Shown piece by piece: positions 47,721 through 59,573 of a stretch of 64,000 nucleotides of DNA (within the stretch, counting starts at the first letter, position 1; each line of letters opens with the position of its first letter). Below the pieces are notes generated by a model. That model was given only the letters and a program-made list of their open reading frames with translations. It ran no database searches and had not been told where the DNA came from. The stretch is from Cryptomeria japonica (lineage: Eukaryota; Streptophyta; Pinopsida; Cupressales; Cupressaceae): assembly GCF_030272615.1 (NCBI RefSeq), contig NC_081414.1:341858717-341922716 (forward strand), read 5' to 3'. Both the position numbers and the translations under genes were made by a program.

Positions 47721-49144
47721 TGATGGTATGATGAAAGAATAAGTATTCGGTAGATTACTAAGAGGGGGGGGGGGGTGAATCAGTAAACTCAAAAAATGAT
47801 ACAAACTTCCCAATCTCAAATTCAAACTCACAAAGTAAACTTTCACTATCAAGATCAATACTCATAAGAATTATCAACATCAACTAGTTAACTATTATAA
47901 CAACTTAACCATAAAAAACTTCAAACTTGTAAACATCAAAATGCTTAATCATATATCAACATACTTCATCTCACAATGCTTCCAGTTATCATACCTTATC
48001 ATAAGTTAAGTAGTCAATCAAATAAGATCATGACCACAAAAACATTCACCACTTGACACAAATGTTTATACGTGGAAAACCCAAATAGGTAAAATCCATG
48101 GTGAGATGAGACTCACAAGATAGCTATCTAAACTCTTCTGAAGTTTGCTCTATTAGGAGCCAAACCTATTAAAGCTTTTACAATAAGTCTTGTTAAGAAC
48201 TGATCATGTTAGGAATCACCCAATTAAGGGATTTACAAAATACCTTGATAAAAAGAAAATACCTTGCTAGGAGTAACCTTGGTAGAGGATTTGAGAATCC
48301 AAGCTAATGGACCACCTTGTTAGAGGATTTAAGAAGTAACCAAGCTTGTTAGAGCTTACCTAGTTAGGGGATTTCAGTTCTACTATAATTGTTAGAAAAC
48401 AATAGATTTTCTTGATCTGTCTAAATAGCACTACATTTGCTTGATCAGATCCTTTTAAGCTTCAATCTACCTTTACTCAAACTGCAGATCCATTCTCGGG
48501 TTAGGAAACCATACACTCAACTTATTTCAGAAAACACTTTGCCAACAACTTTACAAACAACTTAATCGACCTTAAATACAAATCAATTAGGTTGATAATA
48601 CAACAAAAACCTAATTCTCTCATAGAGATTATAAACAAATTGGTGCAAGTGTGACCATTGGATTTACATAGCAATCTATACACATTCTTCAAGAAAATTC
48701 CAACCACTCCATGATCACCACTTCATCGGACTTTGTAACTCATCATGCGCTATGCATTAGATGCAATCCACTTTGCTCATTCCCTAGACAATCAAACAAA
48801 CAAACAAACATGCAAAAATAATCAAAACTTATCCTCATACAATGATCACATGTGTCACCATCATTACTGCTCATCATTAGATCTTAAACCAACAAACTTG
48901 ATCAGCTAGGGTTTACCGGTTACATTGCATAGAAAGGGTTTAACCTTATACACTGGTTTACCGATTCAACTCACAAACTAACATACCGATTTACAACATC
49001 TTCCTCAAATCTCTTCCTATCGGTTACAAGACAATATCAAGAACAACAACAATATCAGCAATATCATAAATACCATTACCGATTCAATTGACATCAATGA
49101 CAACATAACATATCATTAATACAATCTTTATGCAAATGCCAACA
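47721..49144 (-). repeat. 3' LTR of copia D (1424 bp)
   Basis: On the plus strand it starts TGATGGTATGATGAAAG and ends TGCAAATGCCAACA. It has a G12-13 run with GTGAATCAG at about 47764-47785. Confidence 0.93.
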
Positions 49145-49156
49145 ATCTCCCCTTTT
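49145..49156 (-). promoter_or_regulatory. PPT of copia D
   Basis: AAAAGGGGAGAT on the minus strand, directly upstream of the 3' LTR. Confidence 0.85.
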
Positions 49157-51582
49157 ATCATTGATGGCAATACAAATATCAATGCCTCTGATTGTTGTTG
49201 TGATTGGTGAATAGGAATCTTGGTTTACATTACCAAGTATTCACCATGTTTTGTCTGTCTTCAGCTTGTCGCTGGTTTCCCTTTGCCAGTCCCATAATTC
49301 TTCTCGCCCTTTGACAACAATGCCAAATTGAAAGTAAAACATGTAATATCAAAATTTCATTGTGCATCAACAACATATTGTAACTTGATGCTCCACCTAT
49401 GGAATACACCCACTTCTTCATCAATCCATGTAAAATTTTGCAAGTGATTTAGGGACTGATGTAATTAACATCATGCTCAACTAACTTCATAAAGAGGGAC
49501 AACCCCCAACCGACTTCTAAGATACTCAAAAGTGGTCTTAGGCAGAGGTTTGATAAAGATAGTTGCAAGTTGCTCCTTAGTAGAACAATTCTCTAAGATA
49601 ACATCTTTACTTTGAACTTTTTCCCTCAAGAAGTGATACTTCAATTCAACGTGTTTGGTGCGGGCGTGCAAAACAGGATTCTTAGAAATATTTATGGCAC
49701 TTGTATTATCACATAAAATCTTTATAGGTTCTAAGATCTTCATCCTAAAACCTTCCAAAATGTGCCTCATCCAAATAGCTTGTGTGCAATTCATATAAGC
49801 TACAACATACTCAGCTTCAATAGTAGATTGTGAAGTACAAGTTTGCTTCTTACTACTCCATGAAACTAGTATTCCTCCTAGAAAGAATGCTCTACCAGTA
49901 GTACTTTTCCGGTCATCAACATTTCTTGCCCAATTAGCATCTGTGTATTCCTTCAAATCAAAGTTTCCACCATATGGATACCATAATCCATAGTCAACTG
50001 TACCTTTCAGATATCTAAAAATTCTCTTGGTTGCTATTAGGTGTGCTTCCTTTGGATTCTTTTGAAATCTTGAAACTATACCAACTGCATGGGCAATATC
50101 CGGTCTGCTTTGAACAACATAGTGTAATTTTCCATTCATTGACCTGTATTCCTTTTCATCAACAAACTTAGATTCATCTTCCTTGGATAACTTATAACCC
50201 GTAACCATTGGTGTTCCAACTAGCTTACAATCACTCATGCCAAAAGTCTTCAAAATCTCTTTCACATACTTAGATTGTGTAATGAAAATACCATTCTTCA
50301 TTTGTTGTATCTGCAAGCCTATGAAATTTTTTACTTCCCTTACTAAAGACATTTCAAACTCATTTTTCATTTCATCTGCAAAACTGTTGCTCATGACATC
50401 ATTACCTCCAAAAATAATATCATCATCAAATACTTCACTAACCAGTATTTTATCTCCTTCAGACTTGAGATGAATATTACTATCATCACTAGTTCTTGCA
50501 AATCCTATCTTCATCAGATGTGTATGAATCCATTCATACCATACTCTGGGTACCTGCTTTAATCTATACAAAGCGTTATGCAATCTGCATACCATGTCTT
50601 TCTCATCTGTCAATGCATAACCATCTGGCTACTCTATATATACCTCTTCTTCTAATATCCCATTCAAAAATGTAGACTTAACATCCATCTGGTATACCTT
50701 GAACTTCATATGGGCTGCAAATGCAAGTAAAGTTTTGACACCTTCCAATCTTGCTACCGGTGCAAAAGTTTCGCCATAATCTTCACCTTCTTCTTGAGCA
50801 TAACCCTTGCAAACTAATCTTGTGTTCTTGCGAAATACAACACCATCTTCATTTAACTTGTTTCTGAATACCATTTAGTACCTATAACATTTTTGTTTAC
50901 CGGTCGGGTCACCAGGGTCCAAGTGTTGATCTTCTCAATTTGATCACCAAATGCCTCCTTAAGACTTCTAGGTTCAATGGTGGAGATCATGCAATCTCTT
51001 ATTTTCCTTCTAGTTAGTACTCTAGCATCCTTATCCCCAATAATCTACTCAGGACTGTGGTTCAATCTCACATACCTAGGAATAACATGATCATTCTCTT
51101 TAGGTTCAGCTTATTCACTATCATCTTTTGAATTTATTTATTCCGATTGAACAAGTACATTATAATTTGCTTTACCGGTTTTTGATTTAACAATTTCGGG
51201 TTCCAAAAGAAAAATGCAAGGATCTTCATCCTTTTTCTCTGAATTGGTTCCTTTTGAGACTTTAGGACATTCATCTACATGAACATCAACACTCTCAACA
51301 ATTCTCTGTGTCTGGTTGTTGAAGCATTTATAGGCCTTACTCTTGGTGGAATAGCCAAGAAATATGCCTTCATCACTCTCAGCTTCAAACTTGCTTATGT
51401 AATCACCTCTTCTAATAAAACATTTTCTACCAAATATCTTAGAATAGCTAACATTAGGTGATCTTCCATGCCAGTATTCATAAGGGGTCTGGTCCTTATC
51501 TCTTTTCATCAGAACTTGGTTCATAGTGTATACATCTGTACATATAGCTTATTTCCAAAATGTTTTCGCTACACTTCCTTGT

Positions 51583-52084
51583 TGTGAGATTTTGCCAAGA
51601 TCTAGAGGCAATGGAAATCACAAATAAGAGAGAAAAAAATAGAGGGACAAGATATAGGACAAGAATAAATTGTATTCTCATCAATAGATAAAAAAATATT
51701 GTTCAATAGTTGTTTGATACATGTAGATGAGCCTGCTTATATACACAAGGAAATATGAATATGTGAGCACACAAACATGACATGTGGCCCAATAAGAAAC
51801 AAGGATAGGTAGGAAATAGGTGTGGGTAGGTAGGAGAAACAATATAATATTCCACATGAGGTGGATCACCCACCGAAGGTGGAATTATCACTCCACAATA
51901 AGTGGATAAGATAAAGTAGTAACAAGATCAACACCATAAAAGGTGGAAATTCTCCTACACACACTATCCCAATGTGGCACAAACACCCAAGTGTCTCATA
52001 CCCAAACTACTATGAAATGCATTTCCTAAGTAAACTTAAGTATAGTCTAATAATATCCATGATGAATAATTATTTACACCAACA
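51583..52084 (-). mobile_element. Solo LTR (502 bp) inside copia D integrase
   Basis: On the minus strand it starts TGTTGGTGTAAATAATT and ends AAAATCTCACA. A perfect TSD CTTGT (plus strand) flanks it at 51578-51582 and 52085-52089. The copia D integrase reads ...MLIQ on one side and GSVAKTFWK on the other, as expected at a clean insertion. A TATATAAG box lies at 51736-51743. No internal domain or second LTR is present, so it is a solo LTR formed by LTR-LTR recombination, or a very short non-autonomous element. Confidence 0.92.
51736..51743 (-). promoter_or_regulatory. TATA box of the solo LTR
   Basis: TATATAAG on the minus strand (TGTGTATATAAGCAGGC context), about 340 bp from the LTR start, a normal promoter position. 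Confidence 0.6.
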
Positions 52085-54107
52085 CTTGTATCAACATTGT
52101 CCTCGAAGCTTCAACCACTACCAGTTGTTCCTCTCGGTTATAGCATTCTATTGTGGTGTCCTTAGTGCAGAAAGCTGCCACTTGATACCATTCTCATCAA
52201 TGTATTTAGTGAATTCCTCAGAAGTAAATTCACCACCTTGATCTGTTCTTAAACATTTCATCTTTTTGCCACTCTCTTTTTCAGCTTAGTCCCTGAATGC
52301 CTTGAACTTACCAAAAGCTTCATTCTTATCTTTCAAGAATGTGACCCACATCATCCTTGAACAATCATCAGTGAAGATCATGAAATATCTATCATCTTGA
52401 ATGCTTCTTGTTCTTATTGGTCCACATAGATCTATATGAACCAAATCTAACAAGTTATCTACTGAGAAGGACTTGCTCTTGAAAGTTGAAGAAGTCATCT
52501 TTCCTAACTGACATTCTTTACAAAGAGCATTAATTGGTTTGTCTAGCCAAGGTAGACCTCTTACTATCTTGGATTTGCTCACTTTAATAATGTTATCAAA
52601 GTTTATATGACAAAATCTCTTATGCCTAAGCCAGCTATCATCTATCTTTGCATTCAAATAGTTGCTAACTTTAGGATTAAGATGAAATAGATTACCTCTA
52701 GTTTGTTTCCTGGTTAAAATCAATTCACCTTTGTTGTCAAATATTTTGCACATACCATTTCTAAACTCAAATGGGTATTCTTTGTTATTAAGTTGTGCTA
52801 CACTCAAAAGATTGTGCTTTAGGCCATCAACCTAATATACATCGTCAGTACTGCTCTTCCCATTAAGAGAAATAACTCCCTTGCCTTTAACCATACAAGG
52901 TGAATCATTACCAAATCTGACAACACTGCCATCAAATTCCTTCAAGGAAAGAAATTTACTTTGATCACCAGTCATGTGATGTGAGCAACCACTATCAATG
53001 ATCCAATCATTAGAGTTATCCATCCTGGACACTAGTGCCTTCTGATCTAATATCTCTTCCTTAATATCTATAAACACAATATCTTCACTAGCATCATCAT
53101 CAGATTCTTCATTAGTAATACCACTATCAACCGCTATAAGAAAATCTCTATTGCCTTTTCCCTTATACTTCTTGAATTTGTCTCTCTTGTATTCATTTTC
53201 ACCATTAGGACAATTAGCTGCTATATGCACAATCTTGTTGCATGCAAAACATTTTAAAGGCAGTTTACCTCTACATTTTCCAATACCTCTAGGCAGTCAT
53301 TTTGCCAACAACACTTCAAGCTCCACTAGGTTGTCTTCATCATCAGTATCTCTGCTAGATCTAGATTCATAACCATGACAAGTATCTCTACTTTTTATCA
53401 CAAATGGGTTAGAGATAGAAGATCTGAATGTAGATTTTGATTTATGTACACTACCATCATAGCCATTTAATTCAAAAGTAGTAAGTTTTCCAATGATAGA
53501 TTCAAGAGTTACCTTAGTTTTGTCAATGGACTTCAACTCCTGAATGGTTGCAACTTGGATAGCAGCATAGACCGGTAGCAGGGTTCTCAGTACCTTAATG
53601 ATCAATGTGGCATCTTCCACTTTCCCTCCTCCACTCTTTATTTCACCATCTATCTCTTTTATCCTTTGACCATACTGCTGGATATTCTCACCTTCAGACA
53701 TTCTCATGTCATCAAACTTTCCTCTTAGGCTCTCCTCTTTAGCAATCTTCACATGTTCATCACCACTATAAATCTGTTCAATTTTTTTACATACTTCATA
53801 TGCAGTTTCAAGACCATGAACATCTACATATTCAGCATCAGACAGGGAACTGATAATAGCCTCTAATGCTTGATGATGTTCTTGATGTTCTTTCTTCTAA
53901 TCATCAGTCAGAGTTCCAATAGGTGTAACATACAAAGTTTTGACATGATCCCAATACTGACTTCCTAGACTCTTAATGTAAATTTTCATTCTATCGCTCC
54001 ATATCCTATAGTTATCTTTGTTGAACTTCAAACCTTCCTTCTTCATCATGATCTATAAGATCTTTTCCTCAAGCTATTAGGATTTTAGGTTAAAGATGAC
54101 CTGAGAT

Positions 54108-54119
54108 GCTCTGATACCA
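54108..54119 (-). promoter_or_regulatory. PBS of copia D
   Basis: TGGTATCAGAGC on the minus strand, a perfect initiator-Met primer site, two bases after the LTR. Confidence 0.95.
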
Positions 54120-54121
54120 AT

Positions 54122-55524
54122 TGATGGTATGATGAAAGAATAAGTATTTGATAGATTACTTCCCAATCTCAAATTTAAACTCACAAAGTAAACTTTGACT
54201 ATCAAGATCAATACTCATAAGAATACTCAGCATCAACCGGTTAACTGTTATAACAACCTAACAGTAAACAACTTAAATCTTGTAAACATCAAAATGCTTA
54301 ATTATATATCAACATACTTCATCTCTCAATGCTTCTAGTTATCATGCCTTATTATAAGTTAAGTAGTCAATCAAATAAGATCATAACCACAAAAATATTC
54401 ACCACTTGACACAAGTGTTTATACATGGAAAACCCAAATAGGTAAAAACCACAGTGAGATGAGACTCACAAGATAGCTATCTGAACTATTCTGAAGTTCA
54501 CCCTATTAGGAGCCAAGCCTGTTAAAGCTTCTGTAATAAGTCCTATTAAAAATTGATCTTGTTAGGAATCACATGGTTAAGGGATTTACAAAATGCCTTG
54601 ATAAAAAGAAAATACCCTACCCAGAGTAACCTCAGTAGAGGATTTGAGAATCCAAGATAATGGACCACATTGTTAGAGGATTTAAGAAGTAACCAAGCTT
54701 GTTAGAGCTTACTTGATTAGGGGATTTCAGTTCTACTGTAATTGTTAGAAAACAACAGGTTTTTTTGATCTATTTGAATAGCACTACATTTGGTTGATCA
54801 GATCCTTTTAAGCTTCAATCTGCCTTTACTTAAACCGTAGATCCATTCTCAAGTTAGGCAACCACACACTCAACTAATTTCAGCCAACACTTTGCCAACA
54901 ACTTTACAAACAACTTCATCGACCTTAAATATAAATCAATTAGGTCGGTAACACAACAAAAACCTAATTCTCTCATAGAGATTACAAACAAATTGGTTCA
55001 AGTATGATCATTGGACTTACATAGAAATCTATACACATTATTCAAGAAAATTCCAACCACTCCATGATCACCACTTCATCAGACTTTGTAACTCATCACG
55101 CGCTATGCATTAGATGTAATCCACTTTGCTCATTCCCTAGACAATCAAACAAACAAACAAACAAACACGCCAAAATAATATGAACTTATCCTCATACAAT
55201 GATCATGCGTGTCGCCATTATTACCGCTCATCATTAGATCTTAAACCAACAAACTTGATCGGTTAGGGTTTAACAAAAACAACTGGTAGGGTTTACCTGT
55301 TACATTGCATAGAAAGGGTTTAAGCTTATACATCGGTTTACTGGTTCAACTCACAAACTAAAATACGGATTTACAACATCTTCCTCAAATCTCTTCCTAT
55401 CGATTACAAGACGATATCAATAACAACAATAATATCAACAATATCATAAATACCATTACCAGTTCAACTGACATCAGTGACAACATAACATATCATTAAT
55501 GCAATATTTATGCAAATGCCAATA
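54122..55524 (-). repeat. 5' LTR of copia D (1403 bp)
   Basis: The partner of 47721-49144. It lacks a stretch of about 45 bp containing the G-run (gap at about 54160) and has an extra ~24 bp near 55270. The outer end is CCAATA (for CCAACA). Confidence 0.93.
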
Positions 55525-55529
55525 AGTTT

Positions 55530-56335
55530 CAGATAGAGACACTAAGTTCGTTGGCTATTTTTGGAGAACACTTTGGAGGAAGATGAAGACAAATTTGAAG
55601 TTCAGTTCTACTTTTCATCATCCACGAACTGATGGACAGACATAAATAGTTAATCAGAGGTTAGGAAATTTGTTGAGATGTTTAGTTGGAGATAAAACTG
55701 AAAGTTGGGATTTGATTCTTGCACAAGAAGAATTTGCCTACAATAATTCAGTAAACAAGAGTACCAAAAGAACACCTTTTGAGATTGTTATTGAAGTACA
55801 TCCTAGAGGTATATCAGAATTAAGAGATATTAATAGTGAAGACTAGAGAAGTTTAGAAGCAGAAGAATTGGCAGATCACATGAAGGACTTACTTATTCAA
55901 GTTAAGCAACATCTGGAGGACATGAACAACAAGTATAAGGAGAAGGAAGCTCAGAAGAGGAGACATAAGGAATTTGAAGTTGGCAATGAAGTGATGATGT
56001 ACTTAAGAAAAGAAATATTCTCGGTTGGAACTTATAACAAGTTGCAGATGAGAATTTTTGGACCTTGCATGATCTTGAGAAAGTTTAGTTCTAGGAATGC
56101 ATATGAAGTGGATTTATTAGATAGTCTGAGCATTTCACCTGTGTTTAACATTGCAGATATTCATCAGTATCATGAACCAGAAATCAGTGAGGACAATATT
56201 GTAGACTTGGAGAAACAGTTTCCCAGGAAGGAACTAGATCAGATTGAAGACATTTTGGACAGTAGGATTGGGCGTATTACTCAGAGCAATCAGTATAAGG
56301 AGTTGGTTAGTGCAGGATCATGGGGGGCCAAAAAG
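55530..56335 (+). pseudogene. pol: C-terminal integrase of element E and PPT
   Basis: The integrase resumes: [16 protein letters not shown] (second catalytic Asp), [11 protein letters not shown] (the Glu region follows with a stop), then NSVNKSTKRTPFEIVIEVHPRG. ORF 55868-56452 covers the tail: EEAQKRRHKEFEVGNEVMMYL-like GPF domain, SPVFNIADIHQYHE, then QIEDILDSRIGRITQSNQYKEL, which looks like the beginning of a chromodomain-type C-terminus. The rest of that domain is deleted just before the PPT GGGGGGCCAAAAAG (56322-56335). Codons after 56336 are LTR and not genuine coding sequence. Confidence 0.85.
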
Positions 56336-56610
56336 TGTCGATGTGAAAAAATAGCCTTTTTCACTCGCCTAAAAACACAAAAATCCATGCTGACTTTTTG
56401 CTTGGCTTGGGCATCAGTACAACCCGACATGGTAAACACCTGGGCAAATTAGATTTTCGATAATATCAGATATCCAATTTTTATAAGTAATTTTAAATTT
56501 GAGGTCCCAAAAATAATTCCCATTGCCACCTTTTTTTTAACTATTGCCACATTAATGGCGATGGCACAAATCAGATATTTGATTATATCGAATATCCAAT
56601 TTGAGTACTC

Positions 56611-56918
56611 ATATTTTAGAGAGAGAGAGAGAGGGGGAAGGGGGTAGGGGGAGAGAAAGATTAGGGGACAAAGAGAGAGAGAGATTAAGGGAGAGGGAGA
56701 GATATAGAATAAGGAAAAGGGGGAGAGAGAGAAAGATTAGGGGAGAGGGGGAGAGAGATATTAGGGGAGAGAGGGGGGAGGGGAGAGAGATTAGGAGAGA
56801 GGGAGAGGGAGAGAGATTAGGGGAAAGGGGGAGAGGGGGAGAGAGAAAGATTAGGGGAGATGGAGAGAGAGAGAGTAGGGGAGAGGGAGAGAGAGAGAGG
56901 GGGAGAGAGATATATTAG

Positions 56919-56960
<42 letters not shown>

Positions 56961-57094
56961 TATTAGGAGAGAGAGAGAGAGGGAGATATTAGGAGAGAGA
57001 AAGAGAGATGGAGAGAGATTAAGCGGAGAGAGAGAGAGATTAGGGGAGAGGGAGAGAGATTTTAGAGGGGGGAGAGAGATTAGGGGAGAGGGAG
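56611..57094 (+). repeat. GA-rich (purine) low-complexity tract
   Basis: Almost 500 bp of AG, GGGGAGA and TTAGGGGAGA repeats. ORFs rich in Arg/Glu here (56601-56918, 56860-57195) are artefacts. Confidence 0.95.
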
Positions 57095-57950
57095 AGGGGT
57101 CATATGACCCCTTAGGACCCATAACGACCCAATATGGTGTCATAAGGTGTCATAAGGGGTCATATTGTGTCCTAAGGGGTCATATGGTGTCTTAAGGGGT
57201 CCTATGACACAATATGACTCCTTAGGACACAATATGACCCATAATGACACAATTTGATGTTGTAAGGGGTCATATGTTGTCTTAAGGGGATATAGGACCC
57301 AATATGACTCCGTAGGACACAATATGACTCATAACAATACAATTTGGTGTCATAAGGGGTCATATAGTGTTCTAAGGGGTTATAGGAAATAAAATGACCC
57401 CTTAGGACACCATAGAACCCATAAAGACCCAATATGGCGTCATAAGGGGTCATATGTTGTCCTTAGGGGTCATATGGTATCCCATGACAACTTAGGACAC
57501 CATATGACCCCTAACGATGCCATATAGTGCCATAAGAGGTCATAAGGGGTCATATGACCCATAATGGCACCGTATAGTGTCGTATAGGGTCATATTGTGT
57601 CCTAGGGGGTCATATGGTGTCTTAAGGGGTCATATGACATAATATGACCCCTTAGAACACCATAGGACCCATAACAACCCAATATTGTGTCATAAGGGGT
57701 CATATGTTGTCCTTAGGGGTCATATGGTATCCCATGACCCCTTCAGACACCATATGACCCCTAAAAACACCATATGGTGTCCTAATGGGTCATAGTGTGT
57801 CATAAGGTGGCAAGATGAACCATTATTACATTATAAAAAATAGTGCCAATACTGCTTACAAACATTTGACACCTAAGGGGTCATATGGTGTCCTAAGGGG
57901 TCATAGGACACAATATGATCCCTTAGGACAAAATATGACCCCTTCCCCCT
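57095..57950. repeat. Array of ~20-bp palindromic GGGGTCATATG units
   Basis: AGGGGTCATATG and its reverse complement CATATGACCCC alternate throughout, interspersed with TTAGGACAC and GTGTCCTAA. The first unit is a 16-bp perfect palindrome GGGGTCATATGACCCC (57095-57110). A higher-order period of about 250 bp is visible (the same 40-bp phrase at 57441 and 57691). Tyr/Asp/Pro-rich ORFs here are artefacts. Confidence 0.9.
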
Positions 57951-58230
57951 CCCTCTCTCTATCTCTCTCTCCCTTCCCCACCCTCTCTCTCTACCCCTTC
58001 AGACCATGTATGATATCTCAAGAGGTAAAATGATGTCTTAAGGGGCCATATGGTGTTTTAACACATGCGTGACTCAATTAGGACCCCACGTGACCCTTAA
58101 TGATATCACGTGTGATCTCTTCCTCTCCCCACATCTCCCTCCCTCCCTCCCTCCCCCATCTCTCTCTCTCTCTCTCTCCTAATCTATCTCTCTCTCTCCC
58201 CCACTCCCCCTCTCCCTCTCCCTAATATCA
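57948..58230 (+). repeat. CT-rich (pyrimidine) tracts
   Basis: CT/CCCTCTCT runs at about 57948-58000 and 58112-58225, separated by more GGGGTCATATG-type sequence. They are complementary in composition to 56611-57094. Confidence 0.9.
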
Positions 58231-59573
58231 TATACTAATATATTTATAAATTAATATATTGTATATTAATATATTAATAAATAATATATTAATTATGTGC
58301 AAATTTCGTTATTGAATTTACTTATAAAAATCAGATATCTGATATATCGGATATCCGATTTCTATTGTACAAATTTCAAATTTGAAATTTTGGCTCGGTT
58401 TTGCTTTGGGATTTGCTTGGAAGTGACAAGCCTAGAAAGTCAATTGAAAAAATGTGTTTTTCAGTATTCCTTGATTTTCCAAACTTTACACTGGTGGTTG
58501 ATGACTTTTTTTATAGCCAAAATTGATAAAATGAAAAGGTTTTTTTAAGGACGTTCTCATCTTTCTAACAATATAAGTCTTGTCTTATTTTGACTTTAAT
58601 AAATAATTATTATTTATTTTCTAATTGAATTTTGACAAAAGTTCTGATTGATAGACTGATTGAAAAACACTCATAACTTTCAAATGGTATAACATTTTTT
58701 GAATCCAAAACATGCGTCACATTCTATGCTTCGTTTACTATAGGGGAAAAAAAATTAAAATTAAATTTCATAAGGTTTTGACCAAGTTAAGTTGGTCAGA
58801 TGTAGGAGTTTTTGAATTTATGAAAAGTTGTAGTAAAAAACTCATAAATAATTATTTACTTTAAAAAATAATATAAAAAAATATGTGTCACATCTAGACA
58901 TAAGTATAATACTTATATTATAAATCTTATTAAAAAATATTATGATTTAATTATGATTAGGGTGGTCAGACATACGCCTACTTCTTATCTTTTTCCTAAA
59001 AGTTTAGTACCACTGCATTGAAATTTGAAATTTTCATCAAATAGGACTTCTTTTGTCCAAAACACAACTAGTACCTTAGAAACTACATTCAATTTTCTAT
59101 GGATTCTCTTCTTACATATTTTAAAAATAATTTTAATAACTTATTAAAATTTTCATGTCAAGTTGCATAACTCTGATTTTTTGAAATTTCATTGCCACTT
59201 AAGGGCCTGTTTTGACACACCATGATCCTACACATATCTGAGTATCTTGTGAATTGGAAGGATAGACCAGTTGAAGATTCATCTTGGTTTTCTCAAGAAA
59301 AGGTAGACCGCCTTGGTTTTCCTCTGACCCCAACAAAGTGAGAGACTCACTTTTTTCAACAACCCCAGATGTCTGATGCAAGAGCATTCCTAGTTCATAG
59401 CAATCTTGCATCAACCGAAAATATTTCCTTTTTGTTTTGCTTTTTGTTTACAGTTTCACCATTTCTTTCTGTGTGTCCCAAATTTGGCTCACCAGAATTA
59501 GTGGAGTTGGATTTTTCTTGAAGACCTGATCATCTTCCTCATTTCCAAACCATGGAGCATTTGGATCATTTTT
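58231..59573. other. AT-rich non-coding part of the E LTR
   Basis: TA-rich runs (58225-58290) and AAATCAGATATCTGATATATCGG palindromes (58327-58360) also have copies at 56458 and 56569. ORFs 58297-58548 and 59199-59414 have no family signature. Confidence 0.5.

Larger units (their letters stand above)
49477..54049 (-). pseudogene. gag-pol: Copia D gag-pol
   Basis: The start is ATG 54047-54049. Gag has the knuckle CFACNKIVHIAANC near 53240. The protease keeps WIIDSGCSHHMTGD (53000). Integrase has CKECQLGK (52520), HIDLCGPI (52440) and CLRTDQGGEFTS (52250), then a solo LTR splits it at 51583-52084. RT has STFLNGILEEEVYIE (50670) and its YVDD site reads FDDD (50430). RNase H has YGLWYPYGGNFDLKEYTDANWARNVDD, TSQSTIEAEYVVAYMNC and LCDNTSAINISKNPVLHARTKHVELKY, to the stop at 49477. 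49477-50613 is open for 378 codons. A few TAG/TAA stops and at least two frameshifts remain. Full replication set, inactive. Confidence 0.93.
47721..55524 (-). mobile_element. Copia element D inserted in the integrase of E
   Basis: LTRs are 47721-49144 (3') and 54122-55524 (5'), bordered by a perfect TSD AGTTT (47716-47720 and 55525-55529). PPT is at 49145-49156 and PBS at 54108-54119. It is about 7.8 kb, of which 502 bp is a secondary solo LTR. Removing the element and one TSD joins the chromovirus integrase as ...KSIV then SDRDTKFVG in a single frame. It is the best preserved element here but still has stops and frameshifts. Confidence 0.95.

Noticed and set aside
51583-52084. Genuine ORFs 51681-51891 and 51972-52241
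   Set aside because: They fall inside the solo LTR, overlap each other and show no family signature.
56601-57453. ORFs rich in Arg/Glu, Ser/Leu or Tyr/Asp/Pro
   Set aside because: They lie in GA/CT tracts and the palindromic array; composition follows the repeat.
57095-57950. CRISPR-like array
   Set aside because: Units are adjacent, variable, in both orientations and without unique spacers; the context is plant LTR sequence.
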